From assembly GCF_001514265.1 (NCBI RefSeq), contig NZ_KQ949008.1:18411-82410 (forward strand): a DNA stretch of 64,000 nt. The letters run 5' to 3'. A model generated the notes under the pieces. The model was given only the letters and a program-made list of their open reading frames with translations. It was not told the origin of the DNA and did not search any database. Of this stretch, positions 42,632 to 50,384 are shown piece after piece (within the stretch, counting starts at the first letter, position 1; each line of letters begins with the position of its first letter). The position numbers were made by a program, and so were the translations under genes. This DNA comes from Streptomyces resistomycificus. GTDB taxonomy: Bacteria > Actinomycetota > Actinomycetes > Streptomycetales > Streptomycetaceae.

Positions 42632-44077
42632 TTACGGCTCGCGTTCGTCCTTCTTGTCTTCATCGTTCCGTACCGATCGCGTTCCATCCCTCGCGGGAAT
42701 GGCGGGTCGGGGCAGGCGTGCGGCGAGAGGAGCACCGAGCGCGGCCACGCCGGCCAGGACCAGGAGCGCGGGGCCCGTGCCGAGAGGCATCAACGTGGTC
42801 GCGGCCGCCACTCCCAGCGTTGGGCCGACGTTCATCGCGGTCTGCTGGAGTCCGCCCGCCACCCCGGCGGACTCCGGCGGCGCATGTCGTACGAAGACGG
42901 CGGTCGCGGTGACCATCAACGCGCCGAAACCCGCCCCCAGCAGCAGGAACCCGCCACCGATCAGCACCGTCGACGCCCCGGGGCCGAGCCGCGACAGCGC
43001 CAGCACCCCGGTGGTGAGCAGCGCGGTCCCCGCGAGGGCGGTGGGACGGGCGCCCCATCGGCGCAGTAGTACGGCCGACAGTGGCGCGCCGAGCACCATC
43101 ATCACGCCGCCGGGCAGTGCTACGAGACTGGTGCGCAGCGGGTTCATGCCGAGGACGTCCTGGAGGACGAAGCTGCACACGAACAGTGCGCCGAGCATCG
43201 CGGCCGACGCGGCCACCAGCACCCCGAGCGCCGCACTCGCCGTCGCCGTACCCAGCAAGGCCGGCGGCAACAGCGGGTCGGGGGTACGCCGTTCATGGCG
43301 GACGAGGGCGCCGGCCGTGACGGCCGCGATCAGCAGGCCGACCGCTCCGGTGGCCGTCCAGCCGTGCTCCGGCACCCCGACCAGCGTGTGCACGAATGCC
43401 GCCAGGGCGACAGCGAGCAGCGCGGCGCCGGGCAGATCGAGCCGGGGCCCGGGCTCCCGCCTCGTTCGCTCCGTCTCCGGGGGACGCACCGCCAGCGCCA
43501 GGAGTCCCATGACCAGCGCCGGTACGACGTTGAGGAAGAACACCGCCCGCCAGCCCAGTCGGGCGACGAGCACACCGCCGACCAGGGGACCGGCCGCGGC
43601 CGCGACCCCGATGGCACTGGTCCGCAGCGCGATGGGCATCCCCAGCCGGTCGGGCGGGAAGGCGGCCCGCAACATCCCGAGCGTGGCGGGCTGCAACAGC
43701 GCTCCGAAGACGCCTTGGACGACCCGCAGCCCGATCACCCAGCCCACTTCCGGTGCGAACCCGATCCCCGCCGAGGCCGCACCGAACCCCAACGCACCCC
43801 AGGCAAAGACCCGTTGATGCCCGAACCGGTCGCCGATCCGCCCCGCGAACACCAACAGCCCGGCCACCCCGATCAGATAGCCGGTACTGGTCCACTGGAC
43901 CTCGGTGAGGGAGGCGTCGAGATCGCGCCGCAGGGTGGGCTGGGCGATCGTCAGTACCGTCCCGTCGAGGGCGACGATCACGGCACCGAGCACACTGTTG
44001 GCGAGCGTGAGGCGGCGGTGCGGCGCGGGTGTCGGACCGCCCCGGTCGACGCCGGCCTCCGTCGTGGACGCCGTCAT
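42632..44077 (-). CDS. MFS drug exporter (14-TM type)
   Basis: 481 residues, about 14 membrane segments. Starts with LANSVLGAVIVALDGTVLTI and the segment QPTLRRDLDASLTEVQWTST, the DHA2 family hallmark (D in TM1, then V-QW-TGY). Motif A is GRIGDRFGHQRVF and motif C-like GVAAAAGPLVGGVL. It exports hydrophobic drugs by proton antiport. The ATG shares one base with the stop of the TetR gene (TGATG at 44079-44075), so both come from one transcript under the palindromic operator at 44653-44686. Confidence 0.93.
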   Translation of the reverse strand: MTASTTEAGVDRGGPTPAPHRRLTLANSVLGAVIVALDGTVLTIAQPTLRRDLDASLTEVQWTSTGYLIGVAGLLVFAGRIGDRFGHQRVFAWGALGFGAASAGIGFAPEVGWVIGLRVVQGVFGALLQPATLGMLRAAFPPDRLGMPIALRTSAIGVAAAAGPLVGGVLVARLGWRAVFFLNVVPALVMGLLALAVRPPETERTRREPGPRLDLPGAALLAVALAAFVHTLVGVPEHGWTATGAVGLLIAAVTAGALVRHERRTPDPLLPPALLGTATASAALGVLVAASAAMLGALFVCSFVLQDVLGMNPLRTSLVALPGGVMMVLGAPLSAVLLRRWGARPTALAGTALLTTGVLALSRLGPGASTVLIGGGFLLLGAGFGALMVTATAVFVRHAPPESAGVAGGLQQTAMNVGPTLGVAAATTLMPLGTGPALLVLAGVAALGAPLAARLPRPAIPARDGTRSVRNDEDKKDEREP

Positions 44078-44652
44078 CACTCCCCCCTCCCCAGGTGGGC
44101 CTCCAGTGCGGTGTCGAGCAAGGGGGCGAAGTCTGCGGCGTCCGTGGCGAGTTGGAGGCTGCCCCACGTCCACAGCTGGGCGATGCCGTACAGGTTCGCC
44201 AGCAGTGCGCCCGCGACGAGGGGGGCGTCGGCCTCGGGCCGGGCCCGTCCGACGAGATCCACCAGCAGGGAGAAGATCGGCATGCTGACGTCCCGCAAAC
44301 CCAACTCGTTGCTCTCGAGCAAGTCGTGGCGGAACATCAACTCGTGCATGCCCCGGTGCGTGAGCGCGAAGTCGAGATACACGCGCCCCAGCGTCGCGAT
44401 CTGTTCACGCGGGCTCGCCGTGTCGTCCCCGAGCGCCGCGACCCCCTTCCCCGCCAACTCCTCGAACCCCCGGCGCGCGATGGCCGACAACAACTCCAGG
44501 TGGGTCGGGAAGTAGCGGCGCGGTGCCCCGTGCGACACGCCCGCCCGCCGCGCGATCTCCCGCAGGGAGAGCGCCTGCACACCCTCCGTCGTCACCAACT
44601 CGACCCCGACATCTACCAGTCGGGACCGCAGCCCCGCCTTCGGCTCGCTCAT
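44077..44652 (-). CDS. TetR family regulator of the MFS exporter
   Basis: 191 residues from the ATG at 44652. HTH: LVDVGVELVTTEGVQALSLR, then EIARRAGVSHGAPRRYFPTH, with the SHGAPRRYF variant common in exporter repressors. The C-terminal domain belongs to the TetR_C_13-like type (AHRGMHELMFRHD...). Its ATG lies immediately next to a perfect inverted repeat, so its transcript is probably leaderless and self-repressed. Confidence 0.92.
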   Translation of the reverse strand: MSEPKAGLRSRLVDVGVELVTTEGVQALSLREIARRAGVSHGAPRRYFPTHLELLSAIARRGFEELAGKGVAALGDDTASPREQIATLGRVYLDFALTHRGMHELMFRHDLLESNELGLRDVSMPIFSLLVDLVGRARPEADAPLVAGALLANLYGIAQLWTWGSLQLATDAADFAPLLDTALEAHLGRGE

Positions 44653-44686
44653 AGACACTGTCTACCAAGGAAGGTAGACAGTGTCT
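44653..44686 (-). promoter_or_regulatory. 14-bp-arm palindromic operator
   Basis: AGACACTGTCTACC (44653-44666), spacer AAGGAA, GGTAGACAGTGTCT (44673-44686). Arms are perfect. It touches the TetR start codon and very likely is the operator of TetR-MFS. Confidence 0.85.
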
Positions 44687-44809
44687 ACTGGCATGGCGTG
44701 GTCGCCCGCCCTCTCCAGGACGCAGAGTCCCCGTCACCAGGTCGCCGACCTGCAACCACAGGACGGGATCCATCGACGCGCCCCGGGTCTCGTACCGGGT
44801 CACACTCCG

Positions 44810-45165
44810 CCGGGCGTGCGCGCGACATGGGCCTGCGAACGAGGGCGCCTGCCGGGCCGTTGCTTCAGCTGGTTGAAGCAACGTTCCACCCCGTTGCGCT
44901 GCTTGTGGAGCTCACGGCCGAAGCCGGTGGGCGCTCGCCCCGACTGCCGCGCCAGGCCGGCTTGGTTGGAGACCTGATCGACCCTCTCGGGGATGGTGCG
45001 CGATTCCGCGGCGCTGCAGCCAGGTGCGGATCGCCTTCGAGCCGAATCCCCTGTCGCCCAGCACCTGGGCGGGCCGTCCACGCGGACGTCCCGGTCCGAT
45101 GCGAGACACGCGTATTGCCTCCATCACGCCGTGAACTGGGTGCGGTCACACCGCACGGGCACGTC
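44810..45165 (-). pseudogene. IS5-family transposase remnant
   Basis: Fragments in two minus-strand frames: MMEAIRVSRIGPGRPRGRPA, VLGDRGFGSKAIRTWLQRRG, then, after a frame change, TIPERVDQVSNQAGLARQSG and ELHKQRNGVERCFNQLKQRP. This is the second Asp (GD..F) and the Glu (VERCFNQLK) region of IS5-type transposases. The N-terminal part is absent. Different from the intact element at 29768-31136. Confidence 0.75.
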
Positions 45166-45252
45166 CCGTCCCGCCGGCCGTGCCGGTGTGAGTGCGGGCG
45201 GCGGGACATCGGACAGTTCATGGCGCCGTAAGACTCGACCATGCGCCTGCTG

Positions 45253-45714
45253 TCACGGCCGAGCCGGGCCGTTGGGCCCGGAGACAGCGCCGAGCTGGGC
45301 AAGACCGGCCAGCACGTCGGTGCAGGTCCAGTACTCGACGAACCTGCCGCCGGAAACCCGCAGGATGTCGTGGCCGCTGAAGGCGATTGCGGTACCGACC
45401 GGCGCGGTGGCGTGGTCAAGGCCACCTGTGTAGTGGGCGCGCATCGTCCACCTTGCCGCGATCAGATCGCCCTGGATGATCGGCCCGACGTCTACGGTGA
45501 TGGCGATGTCGCCGAACGCCGCCATCGTCTGCTCGATCTCGGGAAGCAGTCGCGCGGGACCCTTCATCGCTTCCGAGTCGCTGCCGTCTGGTCGTGCCTG
45601 ATGCACGACGAAGTCGGGGTCGAGGATTTCATGGGCATGGCCGAAGTCGCCGCGCCACAACTCGGACCAGAGGCCGTACAGCTCCCGCATCCGGTCGGTG
45701 GGCAGGGTGCTCAC
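45253..45714 (-). CDS. SnoaL-like / NTF2-fold protein
   Basis: 153 residues from GTG at 45714 with AAAGGAG 6-7 bases upstream. RMRELYGLWSELWRGDFGHA, HEILDPDFVVHQARPDGSDS, AARWTMRAHYTGG and FSGHDILRVSGGRFVEYWTC are the usual helix and strand elements of the SnoaL/ester-cyclase group: small enzymes or stress proteins with a hydrophobic pocket. Divergent from relics of an MDR gene on one side. Confidence 0.85.
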   Translation of the reverse strand: MSTLPTDRMRELYGLWSELWRGDFGHAHEILDPDFVVHQARPDGSDSEAMKGPARLLPEIEQTMAAFGDIAITVDVGPIIQGDLIAARWTMRAHYTGGLDHATAPVGTAIAFSGHDILRVSGGRFVEYWTCTDVLAGLAQLGAVSGPNGPARP

Positions 45715-45902
45715 AGTGTTCTCCTTTGGGATATAACCTGCGCCACGCATCATCTGCGTGACGCAGATGATTGAAAGGGTGGATGCCGAGCCGTGTCAAA
45801 CGAAATCGGTCGCCACCGGGCGGGACCCTTGCCCGTGCGCGGTGGAGGTCCCCGCTCGCATCCCCAGGCTGTGCTTGGTGCGAGGCAGGGCGGCGGATGG
45901 AG

Positions 45903-46140
45903 TCACCCGATGTCCAGCACGATCTTGCCGCGGACCCGTCCGGTCTGGCTGAGGCGGAGGGCATCGACGGTCTCGGCCAGTGGCAGCACACGGTCGATGT
46001 GCACCGTGCGCCTGCCTGCGTCGGCGAGAGACGCGAGGGCGGTGAGGTCCATGGGACCGGGCCGGGTCCACACCTGGTGTCCGCCGAGCCGTGTGACCTC
46101 GGGGTCGGCGATCGAGGCGACTCGGGAGGGGTCCCTCAGC
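45903..46140 (-). pseudogene. MDR oxidoreductase, C-terminal fragment
   Basis: RDPSRVASIADPEVTRLGGH, QVWTRPGPMDLTALASLADA, RRTVHIDRVLPLAETVDALR and TGRVRGKIVLDIG before a TGA: the end of a zinc-type quinone oxidoreductase. No start codon is present in frame and an upstream TGA closes the frame, so the N-terminal part has been deleted. It is of the same superfamily as the partial gene at 1-263. Confidence 0.75.
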
Positions 46141-46313
46141 TGTCACGGTTGCCTCCACAGAATCCTGCGTCGTGTCGACGTCGGCCTGGGTAGCCCACCC
46201 CTGTACGGCGGGGCCGTGTCGCAGGCCGCTCCAGTACTCGCTACGGACAACGCCGTCCGGGTCATCTGAAAGGTCTCCGGGTAGCCGAAATGCTGGATGT
46301 CGCACTGAGGCGC

Positions 46314-46344
46314 TTGAGTCTCCAGCCGCCGGAGGGTTCAGGAT
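46314..46344 (+). promoter_or_regulatory. MerR-type promoter, leaderless
   Basis: TTGAGT (46314-46319), 19-base spacer with the dyad CTCC-AGCCGCC-GGAG, and CAGGAT (46339-46344). Transcription would begin about at the ATG (46352), so the MerR mRNA is probably leaderless and the gene autoregulated. Confidence 0.6.
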
Positions 46345-46351
46345 CCTACTC

Positions 46352-47260
46352 ATGGACGACGAACGCCCCGAAGTGCTCACCATTGGCCGGCTCGCGCACC
46401 GCACCGGGGTTCCGGTGCGTACCCTGCGCTTCTGGTCGGACGAGGGGGCGGTGCCGCCTGTGGCCCGCTCCGCGGGCGGCTACCGGCTGTACGCCGCCGA
46501 GTCCGTGGCCCGCGTCGAGCTGGTCCGCACCCTGCGGGAGCTGGGCCTCGGGCTCGACGACGTGTGCCGCGTCCTCAGCGGCCGCACCACAGTCGCCGAG
46601 GTCGCCGACGCGCACGTGGCCGCACTCGACGCGCAGATCCGCTCACTCAAGGTGAGCCGGGCCGTCCTGTCCACCGTGGCGAAACGTGGTTCGACCGTTG
46701 AGGAGACAGCACTGATGAACCGGTTGGCGCGGCTTTCCGCCGCCGAGCGCACACAGATCATCGACGAGTTCAAAGAGGAGGTGTTCGGCGGCCTCGACGA
46801 CCCGAGCCTGCGTGACCGCCTGCGCACCTTCAGCATCGAATTGCCCGACGATCCCACACCTGAGCAGGTCGACGCCTGGATCGAACTGGCCGACCTGGTG
46901 CGGGACCCCGGATTTTGCGCCCGGTTGCGCACATGGATGCAGCTCAACACGCCCGTACCGGGACAGCGCCGTCCCCCCGGGGCGTCCATCTGGTGGGCCA
47001 GGCAGATCGTGCAGACCGTCGCGGAGGTCAGAAATGGCGGGGTCTCTCCCGAGGGGCCGGCAGCGGCCGAGGTTCTGTCCGAGCTGTTCGGTGACGCCGA
47101 TCGGGCCGCCGTGCTGCGCAGTCTGGAGGCCGGGATCGAGGCAGGAGCGGAGCACTACCGCAGGCTCGTTGCCCGTGTGCGCGGGCAGGATTCGTCACCC
47201 GACGCGACCGAGGAGCTGGAATGGTTGGCGCGGGCCCTGCGCACCGCGGATCAGACCTGA
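46352..47260 (+). CDS. MerR family transcriptional regulator
   Basis: 302 residues. HTH: VLTIGRLAHRTGVPVRTLRF, WSDEGAVPPVARSAGGYRLY; dimer helix to about 110. Then a longer C-terminal region (LSAAERTQIIDEFKEEVFGG) up to about 300, which is the size seen in TipA-like or effector-binding MerR proteins. No metal-binding cysteine cluster, so an organic ligand is more likely. It is followed by a decayed YCII copy; the original target may have been lost. Confidence 0.92.
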   Translation: MDDERPEVLTIGRLAHRTGVPVRTLRFWSDEGAVPPVARSAGGYRLYAAESVARVELVRTLRELGLGLDDVCRVLSGRTTVAEVADAHVAALDAQIRSLKVSRAVLSTVAKRGSTVEETALMNRLARLSAAERTQIIDEFKEEVFGGLDDPSLRDRLRTFSIELPDDPTPEQVDAWIELADLVRDPGFCARLRTWMQLNTPVPGQRRPPGASIWWARQIVQTVAEVRNGGVSPEGPAAAEVLSELFGDADRAAVLRSLEAGIEAGAEHYRRLVARVRGQDSSPDATEELEWLARALRTADQT

Positions 47261-47271
47261 ACCGAACCATC

Positions 47272-47597
47272 AGGCCGGCGTCTCCCGGGACGTGCTGCTG
47301 CGACGGTGGCTCACCATGCCGGGGCGCACCATGCGGGACTTCCCCGGCGGCCGGACCTGCGGCACCCGGTACCTGGTGCTCGGCCTCGGCACGGGGCAGG
47401 CCGCCCGCCTCGCGGTGCCGCGCGACCGGGACGAGCCGGTCGCCTACGGGCCCGCGGTTGTCCGACCACAGCGCCACCTGGCTGGGGACGGCGGCGTGGG
47501 TCCGGGGGCCGGACCCGGACACGGCACGCACCATCCTGACCCCGGGCCGGTACGCCGCCCTCGGGTGCCCGACTGGCAGTTCGGTGGGCGGTCGTGA
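47272..47597 (+). pseudogene. frameshifted YCII-domain copy
   Basis: RDVLLRRWLTMPGRTMRDFP, GGRTCGTRYLVLGLG in one frame, then SATWLGTAAWVRGPDPDTAR, TILTPGRYAAL in the next, and DWQFGGRS back in the first. It is parallel to the second half of the intact protein at 32291-32839 (RDVLLRRWRNVLGRTMWDFP ... DWEFGGRR). The first half is missing and two frame shifts are present. A short start (ATGACCGAGAACATC) follows at 47597, mirroring the coupled gene start after the intact copy, but it leads nowhere. Confidence 0.85.
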
Positions 47598-47715
47598 TGA
47601 CCGAGAACATCCAGGCCGACGTCACCGCCGAACCTCCTCGGATCGCTCAGCATCCTTGTGTTTCACCCGAACCCGCGGATGCATCGGCCTGCCCCACACA
47701 GGTGGACCCGTGGGT

Positions 47716-48384
47716 TCACGCTGAAGGACCTTCGGTTTCCCTGAACCCACGGGGATCCACGCCCTCTGGACGGGAATGCACGCTGACGGCGTAGCCGCCG
47801 CCTGGACGGTAAGGGTCACCGTCCCAGGTTGCGAAGCGCTGCCGCAGCGTCAGTCCGGCCTCCGTGCACCAGTGGTCGAACTCCGTCAGCGTCACTGTCG
47901 GTTCCGGCAGCGGCAGGTGTTCCGCGTCCAGTCCCATGCCGGTGATCAGCAGTCCCCCGGCGCGCAATACGGCGGCAAGTTGCCGCACAACAGCAGGTTC
48001 GGTACCGGGAGCCAGCAAGGGGATGACGTTTCCCGCGGCGAGCGCCAGGTCGAAGCCGGGTTCCAGACCGAGGCTGTCCAGGTGTGCCAAGTCACCGTGG
48101 AGCCACTCCTGCGTGGGGGCGTCGCGGCGGGCGACGGCGAGCATGGAGCGGTCCACGTCCACGCCCGTGCAGCGGTGACCCAGCTCCGCGAGACGGATCG
48201 CGATCCGCCCGGTGCCGCAGCCGGCGTCGAGTACCCGGGCGGCAGGTGTCAGCAGCGCGTCGCAGAAGGCGGCCTCGCCGTGGATGTCGTGGCCTGATTC
48301 AGCGAGCCGCGCAAACCGCCGGGCGTAGTCCTCTCCGGCTTGTCCGCCTGTCAGTTTCGCCCAGCGGTCGCCTTGGCTGCTCAT
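47716..48384 (-). CDS. class I SAM-dependent methyltransferase
   Basis: 222 residues from the ATG at 48384, with GGAAGG upstream. The SAM-binding motif I is ARVLDAGCGTGRIAIRLAEL, followed by the acidic residue in CTGVDVDRSMLAVAR and motif II FDLALAAGNVIPLL. Substrate unknown; the full fold is present and ends with strands typical of the family. The gene is on its own between two pseudogenes. Confidence 0.92.
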   Translation of the reverse strand: MSSQGDRWAKLTGGQAGEDYARRFARLAESGHDIHGEAAFCDALLTPAARVLDAGCGTGRIAIRLAELGHRCTGVDVDRSMLAVARRDAPTQEWLHGDLAHLDSLGLEPGFDLALAAGNVIPLLAPGTEPAVVRQLAAVLRAGGLLITGMGLDAEHLPLPEPTVTLTEFDHWCTEAGLTLRQRFATWDGDPYRPGGGYAVSVHSRPEGVDPRGFRETEGPSA

Positions 48385-48439
48385 GGTCTGTGTGCCTTCC
48401 GGTAGACGGGACGAGGACGGTGCCCTCGTCTTCCTCACC

Positions 48440-48775
48440 GCCTCCGGCGCGGTGAGCAGCACGACCCTAGCCAGAACGCCACGTATCCGCCGACGCGGTG
48501 CCCGGCGGTCGCCGCTCGCTCAGCCGACGCCTGGACGAGCCTCGGCGCTCGGTGCTCGGTGCTGACACGAGGCGACTCGCTCTCCTCCACCACGTGCGCC
48601 ATCGCCGCCAGGTGGGTGTCGATTGTGCCGTCGTGGGCCGGGTGGATGCCGTCGTCTACCGGGTGCGCGTAGCCCGGTAGGCGCGGCCCGCTGTAGGCGA
48701 GCACGGCGTCGGCCGTGCCGATGGCCTCCGGGACGGCCATGATCCCGCCCCCGAGGTGGCCGTCACCGCGGCGCG
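48440..48775 (-). pseudogene. imine-reductase-like remnant
   Basis: HLGGGIMAVPEAIGTADAVL, AYSGPR, then directly DGTIDTHLAAMAHVVEESES, RVSTE and ERAATAGHRVGGY. This joins the middle and the C-terminus of an imine-reductase/6PGDH-like protein with the central about 100 residues deleted. The GGxxxxGGIMAVP motif is the same as in the intact gene at 19460-20347, but the C-terminus is closer to other family members. Confidence 0.75.
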
Positions 48776-48784
48776 GCCGCTCTG

Positions 48785-49269
48785 TGCGGGAGTCTGCACT
48801 CGCCTCGGGCATCAGCAACGGCGGGCCGGAGTACGTCAACGCCGTTCCCTCCAGTGGTGTGTGGCCTCAGCGGCTGTCAGACTGGATGGGCGACACCTTC
48901 CCGCACTGGCCGGTGTGCGACTCAGGCTCAGCCGTCCTGGACGGCGACAACAGCATCGCCCGGACTCAGGGCAGCGGATGCGTTGACGAGTTTGCGCTGC
49001 CAGGAGCCTCAGGACTCACTGACCGACGAAGTGATGATCCAAGCGAACGGCGTGCAGGTCCGGCCACCTCAGGGACCCATCTCCCGTAGCAGAGCGACAG
49101 AGGTGGCACTGCGCATCGAGGTTCCATTCGAAGGCAGGGTCAACGTTCGGCTCGTCGTGAACGACTCCCGCGAGCGCTGCGACTCTCCGCTGTGTGGATA
49201 CCGGCGCGCAGCCCGCGAAGCCCTGCACAGCTCGGGCTGGTTCAACTATCCCGGTTCGGGAGGCTCACC
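48785..49269. other. gap before the protease gene
   Basis: About 480 bases. No certain gene; a protein-like stretch SNGGPEYVNAVPSSGVWP occurs around 48810-48870. GGGAGG for the next gene lies at the right end. Confidence 0.35.
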
Positions 49270-50253
49270 ATGGAGATCCCACAAGAACTGATCACCGCGC
49301 TGGAGGTTCCGGCCCTCGAGCTGACCTCCCTGCAAGGCGTCAACGGCGTGGGGCTGGGCTTGCGCGAGGAGAACGAGGAGTTCTTCGACGAGCTGGCTGT
49401 GCGGGTCTACGTCGACGATGCCACGGCTGCGCCCGAGCTGCCCACGCAGATCGCGGGCCTGCCGGTGTGCGTCGTCGAGTTCCCGATCGAACCGCTGTTC
49501 ACGCCTGACACCAGTCGACACGACCCGCTCGTGGGCGGGGCACAGATCGAGCAGGCCCCTATGGCGTCAGGCACGCTCGGGGCGGTGGTCCTGCGCAATG
49601 AGGACAGCACGCTGGCCGGCCTGACCTGCCATCACGTCTCCGGCGACACCGGAGCCCGGGTCTTCCAGCCCACCGCGCCGCCGATGCCCATCGGTTCCAC
49701 TCCGGACCTGACCGACAGTCTGGGGCGGGTGATCGCCTTCGACTCCCCCGTGACGCAGACAATCCCGACCCCGGCCGGGGGAACGCTCTGGTTGGGCCGG
49801 CAGGTCGACGCCTCCATCATCGCTCTGGACGAGGCCGCGCAGCAGGGCCGAACGTTCTCCAACGAGATCGCCGACGGCTTCGGCGCCGTCTCTCAAACGC
49901 TCGCGCCTGCGGTGAAGATGTTCGTCCGCAAACGCGGCTCGCAGACGGGCCCCACGGGAGGCCAGATCATCGGCATGGCGCCGGCCGTGTGGTGGAAGAG
50001 CGGCAGCCCACCGGACGGGCACCTGTACGCGATGGCCAACCAGTACGAAATCTTCTTCAACCCGGCGGAATGCCCGGACGGAATCTTCGCCCGGGGTGGC
50101 GACTCCGGTTCGGTCGTCCTGCAGTCCGGTTCGCACGACGCCGTCGGTCTGCTGTGGGCCGGCGTCTCGCAGGGCGGCCGGCGAGCCTTGATGTGCGATA
50201 TCACCATGGTGGAGCAACGGCTGAACGTGACGCTCGCCTGGGCCTTCTCGTAA
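49270..50253 (+). CDS. trypsin-like (S1/Nal1-type) serine peptidase without signal peptide
   Basis: 327 residues, GGGAGG before the ATG. The N-terminal 70 residues resemble the short regulatory domain of bacterial Nal1-like proteins (LQGVNGVGLGLREENEEFFD). The protease core has His in LAGLTCHHVSG, a long loop, and the serine motif ARGGDSGSVVL with Ser after GGD. The Asp is probably in QVDASIIAL (VDASI). There is no signal peptide or anchor, so it is cytoplasmic, unlike most actinomycete trypsins. The role is unknown; it might process a substrate encoded elsewhere. Confidence 0.8.
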   Translation: MEIPQELITALEVPALELTSLQGVNGVGLGLREENEEFFDELAVRVYVDDATAAPELPTQIAGLPVCVVEFPIEPLFTPDTSRHDPLVGGAQIEQAPMASGTLGAVVLRNEDSTLAGLTCHHVSGDTGARVFQPTAPPMPIGSTPDLTDSLGRVIAFDSPVTQTIPTPAGGTLWLGRQVDASIIALDEAAQQGRTFSNEIADGFGAVSQTLAPAVKMFVRKRGSQTGPTGGQIIGMAPAVWWKSGSPPDGHLYAMANQYEIFFNPAECPDGIFARGGDSGSVVLQSGSHDAVGLLWAGVSQGGRRALMCDITMVEQRLNVTLAWAFS

Positions 50254-50384
50254 CCGAAGGGGGCAGGCTTTTCGCACCCGTCCGCTCACGCGCCGATCGC
50301 TGTGACGATCCCCGGTCGCCTTGGCTGTGCGGCGTCCGCCCGTCCTCGTCCCTGCGTTCGGCGAGATCAGCGGGGTTCCTGGTC

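Noticed and set aside
44687..44810. Search for terminal repeats of the IS remnant near 45 kb
   Set aside because: No matching inverted repeats or target duplication found around the transposase fragment, so no element borders can be given.
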